The position numbers were made by a program, and so were the translations under genes. From an uncultured Eubacteriales bacterium (GTDB lineage: Bacteria; Bacillota; Clostridia; Oscillospirales; Acutalibacteraceae), in contig CAKSDI010000002.1 in assembly GCA_934445035.1 (NCBI GenBank), forward strand, positions 124,001 to 188,000: a stretch of DNA of 64,000 nt, read 5' to 3'. Under the pieces are notes generated by a model. It ran no database searches and was not told where the DNA came from. It saw only the letters and a list, made by a program, of their open reading frames with translations. Below, piece after piece: positions 23,783-34,400 of the stretch (position 1 is its first letter; each line of letters begins with the position of its first letter).

Positions 23783-25615
23783 TTGAATATTTATGCCGAC
23801 GCGGATAAGCTTAAGGAATTAAAAGCCAAAGCAAACAGGCTGCCGAAAAGCCCGGGTGTATATATAATGAAAAACTCCGGCGGTAAAATTATATATATCG
23901 GAAAAGCCAAAGCTTTGAAAAACAGGGTAACGCAATATTTCGGCTCGGGAAATCAGCATACCGAAAAGGTTAAAAGAATGGTCGGCTCGGTCGACGATTT
24001 TGAATATATAATCTGCGACAGTGAATTTGAAGCGCTTGTTCTTGAGAACTCGCTTATCAAGCAAAATCTGCCTAAATATAATATTCTTCTTAAAGATGAT
24101 AAGGGTTACCATTATATAAAAATAACCAAAGAAAAATGGCGCAGGATAGAAACTGCCAATCAGATATCGGACGACGGCACTTATATCGGACCTTATTATT
24201 CTTCTTATATCGTTAAAGATACTCTTGATGAGGTCAGAAAAATATTCAGGCTTCCCGATTGTAACAGGTCATTTGATAAATACTCGAAACCCTGCCTTAA
24301 TTATCATATTGACAAATGCTTTGCTCCCTGCAAAGGAAATATCAGCCTTGATGAATATAATTCCGCCGTGAATTCGGCGATAGAGTTTATTAAACACGGC
24401 AACACCAAAAAGTTTTCCGAAGAAATGAAAGTTAAAATGCTGGAAGCCTCCGAAAGGCTTGACTTTGAAACAGCGGCTAAATTAAGGGATAGAATAAACG
24501 CTGTGAAAAAGCTTTCCGAGCGGCAAAAGGTGGTTATGTGTTCTTATAAATCGCAGGATGTTTTTTCAGGCGTTATATTAGGAGAAAAAGCTTGCGTGAG
24601 CGTGTTTATTTTCAGAAACAGACGGCTTACCGATAAACAGCATTTTATTATCGAGGGTATTACCGATATAAAAGAGCTTTACGCAGAATTTCTCTTAAGC
24701 TTTTATTCCGATAAAGATGATATTCCGCCGAGAATTCTTTTAGACAGCGAGCCTGACGATCTTGCAATTCTAAAAAAATTTTTAAGTGAAAAGGCAGATC
24801 ACGCGGTTTCGATCATATCACCGAAAGCAGGCGAGCAAAAGGCGCTTTGCGATATGTGCCGAAAAAATGCCTCGGATAATTTGGCTTTAAATCTTGAAAA
24901 AAGCGGTAAATATATGACGGGGCTCGGCGAGCTTGCACATCTTTTAAATCTTGAAAAACTGCCGAAATATATAGAGGCTTACGATATTTCAAATACTGCC
25001 GGTGAAGAAAATGTCGCAGGAATGGTGGTATTTAAAGACGGCAAACCTTTTAAAGAAGCCTATAAAAAATTCAAGATAAAAAGCTTTTCCGGGCAAGACG
25101 ATTACAGATCGCTCGCCGAGGTGCTTGACAGGCGTTTTTGCGAATATGAAACCTCTTCAGACGAGGGATTTAAAACTCTGCCCGATCTTATTTTGCTTGA
25201 CGGCGGCAAGGGGCAGATTTCGGCTGTTTTACCCGTTCTTAAAAAGCATAATATTTCTGTTCCTATTTTCGGAATGGTCAAGGACTCAAAGCACCGCACA
25301 AGGGCAATTTCAGCTTCGGGCGGAGATCTCACTCTTAAATCAAACAGGCAGGCTTATACCTTTGTCACCACTGTACAAGACGAGGTGCATAGGTTTGCGA
25401 TAGGTTATCACCGCAAAAAAAGAACGCAGAAAATGCTTGATTCTGAGCTTACAAAAATTCCCGGTATCGGTGAAAAGAAAGCGGCACTGCTTCTTAAAAG
25501 CTTTAAAACCGTTTCCGCTGTAAGGCAGGCGGATATTTCCGAACTTGAAAAAATTAAGGGAATTAATAAGGATAATGCCGAAAATATATATAATTTTTAT
25601 CATTCTGATAAATAA
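23783..25615 (+). CDS. uvrC: excinuclease ABC subunit C
   Basis: This 610-residue UvrC makes both incisions in nucleotide excision repair with UvrA and UvrB. In order it has a GIY-YIG domain (about 17-100; GVYIMKNSGGKIIYIGKAKALKNRV split around a gap), the four-Cys-type segment near CLNYHIDKCFAPC, a UVR motif (about 200-235), a RNase-H-like EndoV domain with IEAYDISNTAGEENVAGMVV and LLDGGKGQ, and C-terminal helix-hairpin-helix motifs (IPGIGEKKAALLLKSF). The length is standard. The start is TTG at 23783, eight bases after AAAGGAGA. Confidence 0.96.
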   Translation: MNIYADADKLKELKAKANRLPKSPGVYIMKNSGGKIIYIGKAKALKNRVTQYFGSGNQHTEKVKRMVGSVDDFEYIICDSEFEALVLENSLIKQNLPKYNILLKDDKGYHYIKITKEKWRRIETANQISDDGTYIGPYYSSYIVKDTLDEVRKIFRLPDCNRSFDKYSKPCLNYHIDKCFAPCKGNISLDEYNSAVNSAIEFIKHGNTKKFSEEMKVKMLEASERLDFETAAKLRDRINAVKKLSERQKVVMCSYKSQDVFSGVILGEKACVSVFIFRNRRLTDKQHFIIEGITDIKELYAEFLLSFYSDKDDIPPRILLDSEPDDLAILKKFLSEKADHAVSIISPKAGEQKALCDMCRKNASDNLALNLEKSGKYMTGLGELAHLLNLEKLPKYIEAYDISNTAGEENVAGMVVFKDGKPFKEAYKKFKIKSFSGQDDYRSLAEVLDRRFCEYETSSDEGFKTLPDLILLDGGKGQISAVLPVLKKHNISVPIFGMVKDSKHRTRAISASGGDLTLKSNRQAYTFVTTVQDEVHRFAIGYHRKKRTQKMLDSELTKIPGIGEKKAALLLKSFKTVSAVRQADISELEKIKGINKDNAENIYNFYHSDK

Positions 25616-25618
25616 CTG

Positions 25619-25647
25619 TTGAAAAAAGAAGAAATAATTGGTAAAAT
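25619..25647 (+). promoter_or_regulatory. promoter of the cyclophilin-rmlA-glycosyltransferase unit
   Basis: TTGAAA (25619-25624), 17 bases, TAAAAT (25642-25647), 30 bases before the cyclophilin ATG. Confidence 0.55.
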
Positions 25648-25677
25648 AAAATAAATATTAATAAGGAGAAGTGATCT

Positions 25678-26274
25678 ATGGCTTCTGTTCAGCTTTCAAA
25701 GCCGTCTAAAGGCGAATCGGTTGCAGTAATGCACACAAATATGGGAGATATATCAATTAGATTTTTCCCGGAGTATGCCCCTAAAGCGGTTGAGAATTTC
25801 ATCACCCATTCGAAAAACGGTTATTATAACGGTCTGATCTTTCATAGAGTAATAAATGATTTTATGATTCAGGGCGGCGATCCCACAGGCACGGGTATGG
25901 GCGGAGAGTCTATATATAAAAGAAGCTTTGAAGATGAATTTTCAAAAGAGCTTCACAATATCAGAGGCGCTCTTTGTATGGCTAATGCCGGTCCTAATAC
26001 CAACGGAAGTCAGTTCTTCATCGTGCAGGCAAAATCAGTTCCCGAAAATATGATCTCGCAGATGAAAGATATGCCCGAGTCTTTTCCTGAAGATATAGTT
26101 GATTATTATGAGTCGGCAGGAGGAACGCCCTGGCTTGATTTCAGGCACACGGTTTTCGGTCAGGTGTTTGACGGAATGGATGTTGTAGATAATATCGCAG
26201 GCGTCGAAGTAGGGAATGCTGATAAGCCGATAAATGATGTAGTAATAAATTCAATAGAAATTAAAACTATTTAA
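25678..26274 (+). CDS. cyclophilin-type peptidyl-prolyl cis-trans isomerase
   Basis: This 198-residue cytoplasmic cyclophilin has no signal peptide. Catalytic and substrate-binding motifs are present: FHRVINDFMIQGGDPTGTGMGG (split by family gaps, with the active-site Arg in FHR), ALCMANAGPNTNGSQFFI, and the C-terminal FGQVFDGMDVVDNI. A 35-residue insertion (about 120-155) replaces the usual short loop. It speeds proline isomerisation during folding. The AAGGAGAAG site precedes the ATG, and rmlA follows by 12 bases. Confidence 0.93.
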   Translation: MASVQLSKPSKGESVAVMHTNMGDISIRFFPEYAPKAVENFITHSKNGYYNGLIFHRVINDFMIQGGDPTGTGMGGESIYKRSFEDEFSKELHNIRGALCMANAGPNTNGSQFFIVQAKSVPENMISQMKDMPESFPEDIVDYYESAGGTPWLDFRHTVFGQVFDGMDVVDNIAGVEVGNADKPINDVVINSIEIKTI

Positions 26275-26286
26275 GGAGATATAATT

Positions 26287-27165
26287 ATGAAAGGTATTAT
26301 TCTTGCAGGCGGCAGCGGAACAAGACTTTATCCGCTTACTATGGTAACTTCAAAACAGCTTTTGCCGGTTTATGATAAGCCGATGATATATTATCCGCTT
26401 TCTACTCTTATGCTTGCGGGTATCAGGGATATTCTTATAATTTCCACACCTACCGATCTTCCGAATTTTGAGCGCCTTTTAGGTGACGGCTCGGATTACG
26501 GAATAAATCTTTCCTATGCTGTTCAGCCTTCGCCCGATGGTCTTGCACAGGCATTCATAATCGGCGAGGAATTTATTAACGGCGATAGCTGCGCTATGGT
26601 GCTCGGCGATAATATTTTCTATGGGAACGGTCTTAAAGCTCACTTAAAGAGCGCCGCTGAAAAGACAAACGGCGCCACGGTCTTCGGCTATTATGTTGAC
26701 GATCCAGAGAGATTCGGAATTGTTGAGTTTGATGAAAACGGTAAGGCAATATCTATCGAAGAAAAGCCTGAACATCCTAAATCAAATTACTGTGTAACAG
26801 GACTTTATTTCTATGATAACAGGGTCGTAGAGCTTGCTAAAAAGGTTAAGCCGTCAGCAAGAGGCGAGCTTGAAATAACCGATCTTAACAGAATGTATCT
26901 CGAAGAGGGCTCGCTCAGCGTGGTAACTCTCGGCAGAGGCTACGCTTGGCTTGATACCGGCACAATGGATGCTTTGAGCGAGGCGGGAGAATTCGTTAAG
27001 GTTATTGAAAACAGACAGGGAATCAAAATTTCCGCAGTTGAAGAGATCGCTTATAAAAACGGCTGGATAACTAAAGACGAGCTTCTTGCTTCCGCTGATA
27101 AATACGGCAAATCTCCTTACGGCCAGCACTTAAGAAAAGTTGCCGAGGGAAAGATCCTATACTGA
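26287..27165 (+). CDS. rmlA: glucose-1-phosphate thymidylyltransferase
   Basis: This 292-residue enzyme makes dTDP-glucose from dTTP and glucose 1-phosphate, the first step to dTDP-rhamnose. The motifs LAGGSGTRLYPLT (about 6-18), SKQLLPVYDKPMIYYPL, VLGDNIFYG and EEKPEHPKSNYCVTGLYFYD are those of RmlA/RfbA. The length is typical. The other dTDP-rhamnose genes (rmlB, rmlC, rmlD) are not in the window. The ATG has an AAGGAGATA site. A family 2 glycosyltransferase of the rhamnosyl type begins one base after its stop, which supports a rhamnose-containing surface polymer. Confidence 0.96.
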   Translation: MKGIILAGGSGTRLYPLTMVTSKQLLPVYDKPMIYYPLSTLMLAGIRDILIISTPTDLPNFERLLGDGSDYGINLSYAVQPSPDGLAQAFIIGEEFINGDSCAMVLGDNIFYGNGLKAHLKSAAEKTNGATVFGYYVDDPERFGIVEFDENGKAISIEEKPEHPKSNYCVTGLYFYDNRVVELAKKVKPSARGELEITDLNRMYLEEGSLSVVTLGRGYAWLDTGTMDALSEAGEFVKVIENRQGIKISAVEEIAYKNGWITKDELLASADKYGKSPYGQHLRKVAEGKILY

Positions 27166-27166
27166 T

Positions 27167-28090
27167 ATGATATCTGTTTTACTTGCAACGTTTAACGGTG
27201 AAAAATTTTTAAAAGAGCAAATAGATTCTATCATTGAGCAAACATTTAAAGATTTTAAGATCATTATCCGCGACGACGGGTCGACTGACTCCACTAATGA
27301 AATAATTGAGTCTTACGCAGTTAAATATCCTGAAAAAATATCTGTGATAAAGGGTAACCCCACGGGCAGCTCGCTCGGAAATTTCTTTGAGCTTTTATCT
27401 GCCTGCCCCGAAGGGTATGCAATGCTTTGCGATCAGGATGATTTCTGGTGCAGCGATAAGATAGAAAAAACCTTTAATGCTATGCGTAAAAAAGAGGAAG
27501 AAGCAGGGGTAGACACCCCAATATTAGTCCACACCGACGCTTTCGTTGCGGACAGCGAATTAAATATTATTTCCGAGTCATTCATAAAATTTGAGGCGCT
27601 CTCGCCCGAATTTAATAAGCTTAATAATCTGCTTGTTCAGAACAATGTAACAGGCTGCACGGTTATGATAAACAATGCTCTTTTAAAACTCGTAAGGAAA
27701 AGGCCGGAAAACTGCGTGATGCACGATTGGTGGATAGCGCTTGTCGCTTGTCTTTTCGGAGAAACCGTGTTTGTAAACGAGCCTTTAATGTATTACCGCC
27801 AGCACGGAAACAATCAGGTAGGAGCGAAGCAGGCAACGGGTTTAAATTTCATTGTTACTAAATTCAAAAACAGGAAAAATGTGAAAAAGAATTACCTTGA
27901 CGCTTATTCGCAGGCAAATTCTCTTTTAAAGGAATTTTCATCCAATTTAAAAAAAGAGGATAGAAAAATCATTTCCGTTTATGCGGCAATGCCGTGCCTT
28001 TCAAAAGCTGAAAAAATAAAAGCGATCAATAAATATTCTTTTAAAAAGAATACGGCTCTCAGAAATATCGGGCAATATTTTTCCGTTTAG
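27167..28090 (+). CDS. family 2 glycosyltransferase, rhamnosyltransferase-like
   Basis: This 307-residue GT-A fold enzyme starts MISVLLATFNGEKFLKEQID, has the nucleotide-sugar segment IIRDDGSTDST (about 37-47), the DxD-like CDQDDFW (about 96-102) typical of bacterial rhamnosyltransferases, and a C-terminal catalytic region MHDWWIAL with YYRQHGNNQVG. There are no membrane segments. The ATG at 27167 follows the rmlA stop directly; a TTG at 27140 is possible but lies before the conserved N-terminus. I infer transfer of rhamnose from the dTDP-rhamnose started by RmlA; the acceptor is unknown. Confidence 0.88.
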   Translation: MISVLLATFNGEKFLKEQIDSIIEQTFKDFKIIIRDDGSTDSTNEIIESYAVKYPEKISVIKGNPTGSSLGNFFELLSACPEGYAMLCDQDDFWCSDKIEKTFNAMRKKEEEAGVDTPILVHTDAFVADSELNIISESFIKFEALSPEFNKLNNLLVQNNVTGCTVMINNALLKLVRKRPENCVMHDWWIALVACLFGETVFVNEPLMYYRQHGNNQVGAKQATGLNFIVTKFKNRKNVKKNYLDAYSQANSLLKEFSSNLKKEDRKIISVYAAMPCLSKAEKIKAINKYSFKKNTALRNIGQYFSV

Positions 28091-28093
28091 ATC

Positions 28094-28134
28094 ATTCGGT
28101 GTACAAAATTTTGTACACCGAATATTTTATTATT
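28094..28134 (+). terminator. intrinsic terminator after the glycosyltransferase gene
   Basis: A perfect 30-base palindrome (28094-28123) is followed by ATTTTATTATTTT. Confidence 0.75.
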
Positions 28135-28186
28135 TTAATCGGAGCCAAAATGTGTTAAAATGTATTTTAAAAGGGGGACTTTAAAA

Positions 28187-31100
28187 ATGCTTCAGTTTAT
28201 AATCGGAAGAATAAAAAGCGGCAAATCCGCTGAAATAATTAAGAAAATTAAAGAAGATGTAAAAGAAAATAAAGAGAGCATTATAATTGTCCCCGAGCAG
28301 TATTCTTTTGAAACAGAAAAAAATCTTTTGGAAGTTTTGGGCGAGTATAATGCGCACAAAGTCGCGGTGTTAAGCTTTTCGAGGCTCTGTGATGAATACC
28401 GAAGGGTTAACGGGGGCGAAGCAGGAAGAGTTCTCGGCGATTGCGACAAGATAATTCTTACAAAAAGAGCGCTCGCCGATGTATCAAGCGAGCTTGAAGC
28501 TTTCGGAAAGAATAAGTATTATACGGGCTTTGTAAGAAGTATGGCGGACACGATATCAGAGCTTAAGCTAAACGCCGTTACGCCGCAGGAAATATTGACT
28601 TGCGCCGAAAATGTAAAAGCAGAGTCATTTTCCGGCAAGCTTAGGGATACCGCTAAAATTTTCGAGAGGTATAATGTCCTTTTGTCCGAGGAGTTTATCG
28701 ATCCGTCGGACAGGCTTACAAGACTTTATATCGAGCTGGAGGGCAAAAATTATTTTAAAGGCAAAAATGTTTATATTGATGAATTTAAAGGGTTTACAGG
28801 TCAGCAATTTAAGCTGATAGAAAGAATTTTAGGAAGCGCGGATAATCTCACGGTCGCTTTATGCTGTGATAATTCCTTAGATCAGCCTTTCGGCATATTT
28901 GCAAATGTTATAAGCGCTAAAAACCGCATTTTAAAATCCGCTTTAAAATATAACTGTGAAATAAAAGAAGATAAAGTACTTTTAAAAAGTTATTATGAAA
29001 ATTTATCTCTTTTAAATCTTGAATCGGTTATAAGAGGCTGCGAGCCTGAAAACAGGCAAAATGAGGGAATAGAAATTATAAAAGCCGCCGATGTTTTTGA
29101 TGAGGCGGAATTTGCGGCTTTAAATATTAAAAGGCTTGCAAAGGAAGAAAATATCAGATATTCGGAAGTTGCAGTGATAGCGAGGAATTCGGAAACTTAT
29201 TTGCGGCCGCTCAAAGCCGCTTTTAAAAGGAGCGGTATACCGCTTTTTTCGGATGACAGAATATCTCTTGATTCCCTGCCCGTATTTTCACTCACAATAA
29301 GCGCTTTAAACCTCAAAAGAAGTCTTACTTCCGAAAATATTTTAAAATTCTATAAATCCGGCCTTGATTATTTATCTCCCGATGAGCTTTTCGATCTCGA
29401 AAACTATGTTTATTTATGGAATATCCCCGGCGCTTTGTGGGAAAAAGAATGGGGTATGAATGTTTCGGGTCTTGAAGAAAAGGTGGAAAAAGATAATGCC
29501 GAAAAGCTTGAAAGGCTCAATTTTTTAAGAAAAAAAGCCATTTCTCCGATACTTAAATTCAAATCGCAAATTTGCGATAATGCACAAGAGATAATAATAG
29601 CTCTTATTTCTCTTTTTGACGAGGTGGGCGCTCAAAAAAGTTTTTCAAATCTGAGCGAAAGGCTCGAAAATGATACTTCTTCTCTGAGTGACGCATTAAA
29701 ATCTTCCTGGGACAGCTTTATTTCGGTGCTTGAAAGCTTAAGCGCCTGCTATAAGGAAGTGCGCTTACCTGTATCCGAATTTACCGAGGCTTTCAAAACA
29801 GCCTGCGCCCTCACTTCGGTAGGGGCTATTCCGCAAACGGTCGATGAGGTGGTTTTCGGGTCTGCGGATAAATTAAGGGTAACAAGGCCTAAATATGTCT
29901 TTATCCTCGGCGCAAATCTGGGCGTTTTTCCCGCTGTGATATCAAGAAACGGAATTTTCAGCAATACCGAAAGAGAAGAGCTTATAGCGCAGGGAATCGA
30001 TATCCCCGATAAGCTTTTTAAATCAGCAGTTGATGAGGACTTTCTTGTGTATTCAAATGTCTGCCGTGCGTCAAAGGGAGTTTTTATATCTTTCAGGACT
30101 GAAAACCCCGATAAATCATTGGCTAAACCTTCCGCATTTGTTGAAACCGTAATCGAAGCTTTGGATATCAGATTAAAGAAATTCCCCGATAAGCTTTTGC
30201 CTGATAGTTTGCCGATGAGCAGGGAGGCGGCTTTCTTTGAATACGGCGCAAGAAAAAATACCGATAAGCAGGGCGCGGCTGATATAGCCGAGGCTCTTAA
30301 AAGCAACGATGAATATAAAGCTAAGATAGAGCTTATTGAAAAAGAAAACGATCCGCTTCTTTATTCTATTTCCGAAGAAAGCGCGCTTAAGCTTTTCGGA
30401 AAAGATATCTATATGTCGGCTTCTAAGCTTGAAACCTTTAACAGATGCCGATTTATGTTTTTCTGTAAGTACGGGCTTGATATCCACCGAGTGCAGCCTG
30501 CGGCTTTTGATAATATGCAAAGAGGTACTTTTGTGCATTTCTGCCTGCAAAGACTTATAGAAACCTATAAAAAGGATATTTCAAAGCTTGATAAGGGAGA
30601 AATAAGCGCGGCTGTGGAAAAGTGCGCGAAAGAATATCTTGACGGTATCCCGGGATACAGAAGTATAGAAAACAACTATCTTAAATTCATTGTAGAAACT
30701 CTCAAGCGCTCTGTAAAATATGTTGCGGAATTTATCGCCGCTGATTTTGCGCAGTCGGAATTTGAGCCGGTTAAATGCGAGCTTAAGATCGGCGGGGAAG
30801 ACGGCGACATAAAAGCCATCGAGATCCCTGTTGACGGCGATATGAAAATAAATATAACCGGCTTTGTCGACAGGGTGGATACTTATAAGACTTATGTCAG
30901 AATAATCGATTATAAAACGGGGCAAAAAATATTCCGCTTGCCCGATGTTCTCGCAGGGCAAAACTTACAAATGCTTATATATCTTTATGCGGTGATATCG
31001 AGCGGAAAGTATCCTCAAATGCCCGCAGGAATTCTTTATCTGCCTGCTTCAAGAAAGAAAAAGCGGACAGACAGAAAAATGAACGGACTTTTAAGTCTTG

Positions 31101-31435
31101 ACGAAGAAGTGCTGTACGCGCTTGAAAAGGATCAGAAAGGTCAGTTTGTTCCGTCTGCGAAACGGTCTAAAGACAGTTACATAGAACCTGAGGATTTTGA
31201 CGATATTTTTGAATACACAAAAAGGAAAATAATCTCCGCAGGTTTGCTGATTAAAGCGGGAGATATCGCCGCCGATCCGACAGACGATACCGAGAAAAAT
31301 GCCGATGCCTGCAAATACTGCGATTTTTCTTCCGTTTGCAGGAAGAAAAACGAGCCGCATAAAAAAATCGATAATTTAAGCACAAAGGAATGTGTTGAAG
31401 AAATGAGAAAGGAGAATTCTGAAAATGGGAATTAA
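28187..31435 (+). CDS. addB: ATP-dependent helicase/nuclease AddB subunit
   Basis: This 1082-residue subunit of the AddAB helicase-nuclease processes double-strand breaks for RecA. The N-terminal GRIKSGKSAEI (about 5-15) is the AddB Walker-A-like motif. The C-terminal nuclease domain shows VDRVDTYKTYVRIIDYKTG split around its active site, and the iron-sulfur cysteines are visible: one near CRFMFFCKYG (about 758-767) and the cluster CKYCDFSSVC near the end. AddB is the inactive helicase that recognises Chi. The ATG at 28187 with AAGGGGG upstream is the start, not the ATG at 28160. It overlaps addA by 11 bases. Confidence 0.95.
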   Translation: MLQFIIGRIKSGKSAEIIKKIKEDVKENKESIIIVPEQYSFETEKNLLEVLGEYNAHKVAVLSFSRLCDEYRRVNGGEAGRVLGDCDKIILTKRALADVSSELEAFGKNKYYTGFVRSMADTISELKLNAVTPQEILTCAENVKAESFSGKLRDTAKIFERYNVLLSEEFIDPSDRLTRLYIELEGKNYFKGKNVYIDEFKGFTGQQFKLIERILGSADNLTVALCCDNSLDQPFGIFANVISAKNRILKSALKYNCEIKEDKVLLKSYYENLSLLNLESVIRGCEPENRQNEGIEIIKAADVFDEAEFAALNIKRLAKEENIRYSEVAVIARNSETYLRPLKAAFKRSGIPLFSDDRISLDSLPVFSLTISALNLKRSLTSENILKFYKSGLDYLSPDELFDLENYVYLWNIPGALWEKEWGMNVSGLEEKVEKDNAEKLERLNFLRKKAISPILKFKSQICDNAQEIIIALISLFDEVGAQKSFSNLSERLENDTSSLSDALKSSWDSFISVLESLSACYKEVRLPVSEFTEAFKTACALTSVGAIPQTVDEVVFGSADKLRVTRPKYVFILGANLGVFPAVISRNGIFSNTEREELIAQGIDIPDKLFKSAVDEDFLVYSNVCRASKGVFISFRTENPDKSLAKPSAFVETVIEALDIRLKKFPDKLLPDSLPMSREAAFFEYGARKNTDKQGAADIAEALKSNDEYKAKIELIEKENDPLLYSISEESALKLFGKDIYMSASKLETFNRCRFMFFCKYGLDIHRVQPAAFDNMQRGTFVHFCLQRLIETYKKDISKLDKGEISAAVEKCAKEYLDGIPGYRSIENNYLKFIVETLKRSVKYVAEFIAADFAQSEFEPVKCELKIGGEDGDIKAIEIPVDGDMKINITGFVDRVDTYKTYVRIIDYKTGQKIFRLPDVLAGQNLQMLIYLYAVISSGKYPQMPAGILYLPASRKKKRTDRKMNGLLSLDEEVLYALEKDQKGQFVPSAKRSKDSYIEPEDFDDIFEYTKRKIISAGLLIKAGDIAADPTDDTEKNADACKYCDFSSVCRKKNEPHKKIDNLSTKECVEEMRKENSENGN

Positions 31436-34400
31436 TTTTACTCCCTCTCAAAATGCCGCCGTAAAAGCAAAAGGCTCGGTGTTTGTTTCCGCGGCGGCGG
31501 GATCGGGCAAAACTGCGGTGCTTTCTTCAAGAGTGGTTTCTCTTTTGACCGATAGATCCGATCCTGTCAGCGCGGACAGACTGCTTGTTGTCACATTCAC
31601 GAATGACGCCGCAGCCGAAATGCGTGCAAGAATAGAAAAAAAGCTTAATGAGGAATGTCTTAAAAATCCGCACGACAGACTGCTTTTAAGGCAAAAATAT
31701 CTTTTGCCGAGTGCAGATATCTGCACCATAGATTCATTTTGCATTAACCTTATCAGGGATAATTTTGAGCTTTGCGGAATTTCTCCAGATTTCAAAGTAT
31801 CAAGCGGCGAAAGCCTAAACGAAGAAAGATCGGCGGTTTTGCGCAATATTTTTGAGGATAGGCTTATCAAAAACGAGCCTGCATTTAAAATGCTGCTTAA
31901 TATAGCCGACTGCGAATATGATGAAAAAAATCTTTTAAGTTATGTTCTGGCGGTTTATGAAAAAGGGCAGAATATGCCGAGTCCCGAGGCGTTTTATAAT
32001 TCATTAAAAGCGCCGTATAGTATTGCGTTTGATAAAGAGCATATATGGCAAAAAATACTCTTTAAAAAAGCGAAAAGATTAGCCGAGGATCTAAAAAAAT
32101 GCGTTATGCAAGCCGCAAATGCCGGCTCGTTTCTGCAGGTGAACCGCGAGGCTGTTTTAAAGGACTGCGAAACTCTTTCGCTTTTGGCAGATGAAATTTC
32201 CGATCTTATAAATTCCGAAGATTGGGATAAGATATATTCTTTAATGAGATCATCGGAGATCCCGAGAATAAAATCAGGTGATAAAACAGATCCGAATTAT
32301 ATTGATTATAAGGATTTTAGAGATGAATATAAAAAATGTAATACCGAATTAAAATCCATTTTCAATAAGTGCTCTTCCGATATCGAAAATGACCTTAAGA
32401 AAAGTCTTCCTGCAGTTAGTATGTTCGTCGATATAGTAAAGGAATTCAGCGATAAGTTTTTTGAAGTCTGCCTTGAAAAAAACGAGCTTACTTTCTCAAT
32501 GACCGAGCAGATAGCTCTTCATTTGTTGGCTGAAGAAAAAGACGGGGAATTTGTTCCCACCGCCGTTTCCGAAAAGATCATAGCACGGTATTCGGAAGTT
32601 TTGGTGGATGAATTTCAGGATGTTAATGATCTGCAGGATATGCTATTTGATATATTATCTGATCACGGTAAAAAGCTTTTTGCCGTGGGCGATGTTAAGC
32701 AGAGCATTTATGGGTTCAGGGGTTCTAACCCTAAGAATTTTATCCGCCGAAAAAATGCCTGTGTGCCTTATGCGGATATTAAATCGGATAAACCGCAAAA
32801 GATAATCTTATCCGAAAATTTCAGGAGCAGGGAAGAAGTCTGCAATTTTATAAATTTCTCATTTTCTAAATTAATGGACGGCCGCATAGGCGATATTGTT
32901 TACAATGAAGAAGAAATGCTTAAATGCAGCGGAAGCTTTTGCCCGACTTTAAACAATTCGACCGATATTCTGCTTTGCGACGCTGATTCCGATGATACTG
33001 CCGAGTCGCCCGAAAAGCCCGAGCTTGAGGCGGCGGCAGTAGCCGATTATATCGAAGAGCTTATAAAAAGCGGATTTAAGGTATCTTCAGATGCAGGCGA
33101 AAGAAATGTTACATATGAGGATATCGCAATTCTTTTGCCGGCGCTTAAAAATAAAGCCGATTATTTTGCCGATGAATTAAACAGGCGAAATATTCCCGTG
33201 AATTACGGCAGTGAAGAATTTTTCGAAACATTTGAGGTATCGGTATTTATCTCATTGCTTAAGATTATCGATAATCCGAAATCGGATATTGATCTGCTTG
33301 CGGTTATGCTGTCGCCGATGTTCGGGTTTTCGTCCGAAGAGGCGGCTTTGATAAGGGCGGGATTTAAAAAATCAAGCTTTTATTCGGCTGTGGTTTATGC
33401 TTCGGAAAACGGTAACGAAAAATGCGCGGAATTCCTTAAATCAATTTCCGATATGCGCCTTAAGGCGACAGTTCTTCCGTGTGACGAGCTTGCCTATGAA
33501 TGTATGCAGGCGACGGACTTTTTAAGCGTCTGTTCAGGTCTTGTGGGCGGGGAAAGAAAAAGAGCAAATCTTAATACTTTGCTCACTGTTATTTCCGATA
33601 TTTGTTCCGATTCTTCGAGCGATCTAAGTTCCGTTCTAAAAAGGCTTAAATCCTCGGATAATATTAAAACCGTGTTCACAGGCGAGGGCGGAGTGACTAT
33701 AAAAACATTTCATGGCTCAAAAGGACTGCAATATCCCGTTTGCATTCTTGCAAATTTAGGAACTCAGTTTAATGAAATTGATATAAGACAGAATATAATA
33801 TTTGATGAAAACTGCGGAATGGGACTTGCTTTCTTTGATTACGGCGTGGATGAAAGAGTAAAAAATATAGGTTACGATGCGATAAGCGAATATAAAAAGC
33901 TTAAAAATATCGAAGAAAAAATGCGCCTTTTATATGTGGGTATGACAAGGGCGGAAGAAAAACTCGTTTTATCCTTTGCCTCTTCCTCTATGGAAAAAAC
34001 CTTAAATAACATAGCCGCATCTATTGACCGCGATAAGCTTAAAATCTGCGATAAGGTTTTATTCAAATCTAATAATATGATGAATTGGATTGCCGCCTGC
34101 GCACTTATGACTAATGGCAGCAACGATTTAAAAAAGTTTTACGGTATAGAAAATTTCGAGGGTTGCAAGGATTTAAAAATAAATTTTAAAATATGCACAG
34201 ATCTTAATAGAAAAGCAGACAAAAAATCCGAGGAAGAATTAATTGCACCGGATATTAAAACCGTGCAAAAGCTTAAAGAAAATTTCGATTATAAGTATCC
34301 TTATGAGGGGCTTACTTCTTTACGATCCAAAGCCTCTGTATCTCTGCTTGCAAATAAAGCCGAGGCGGATAGCTTTGCGTTTTGCGCAAAACCGTCGTTT

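Noticed and set aside
29749..30306. 185-codon open frame antisense to addB
   Set aside because: addB is full length and conserved there; the antisense frame has no ribosome site or recognisable domain.
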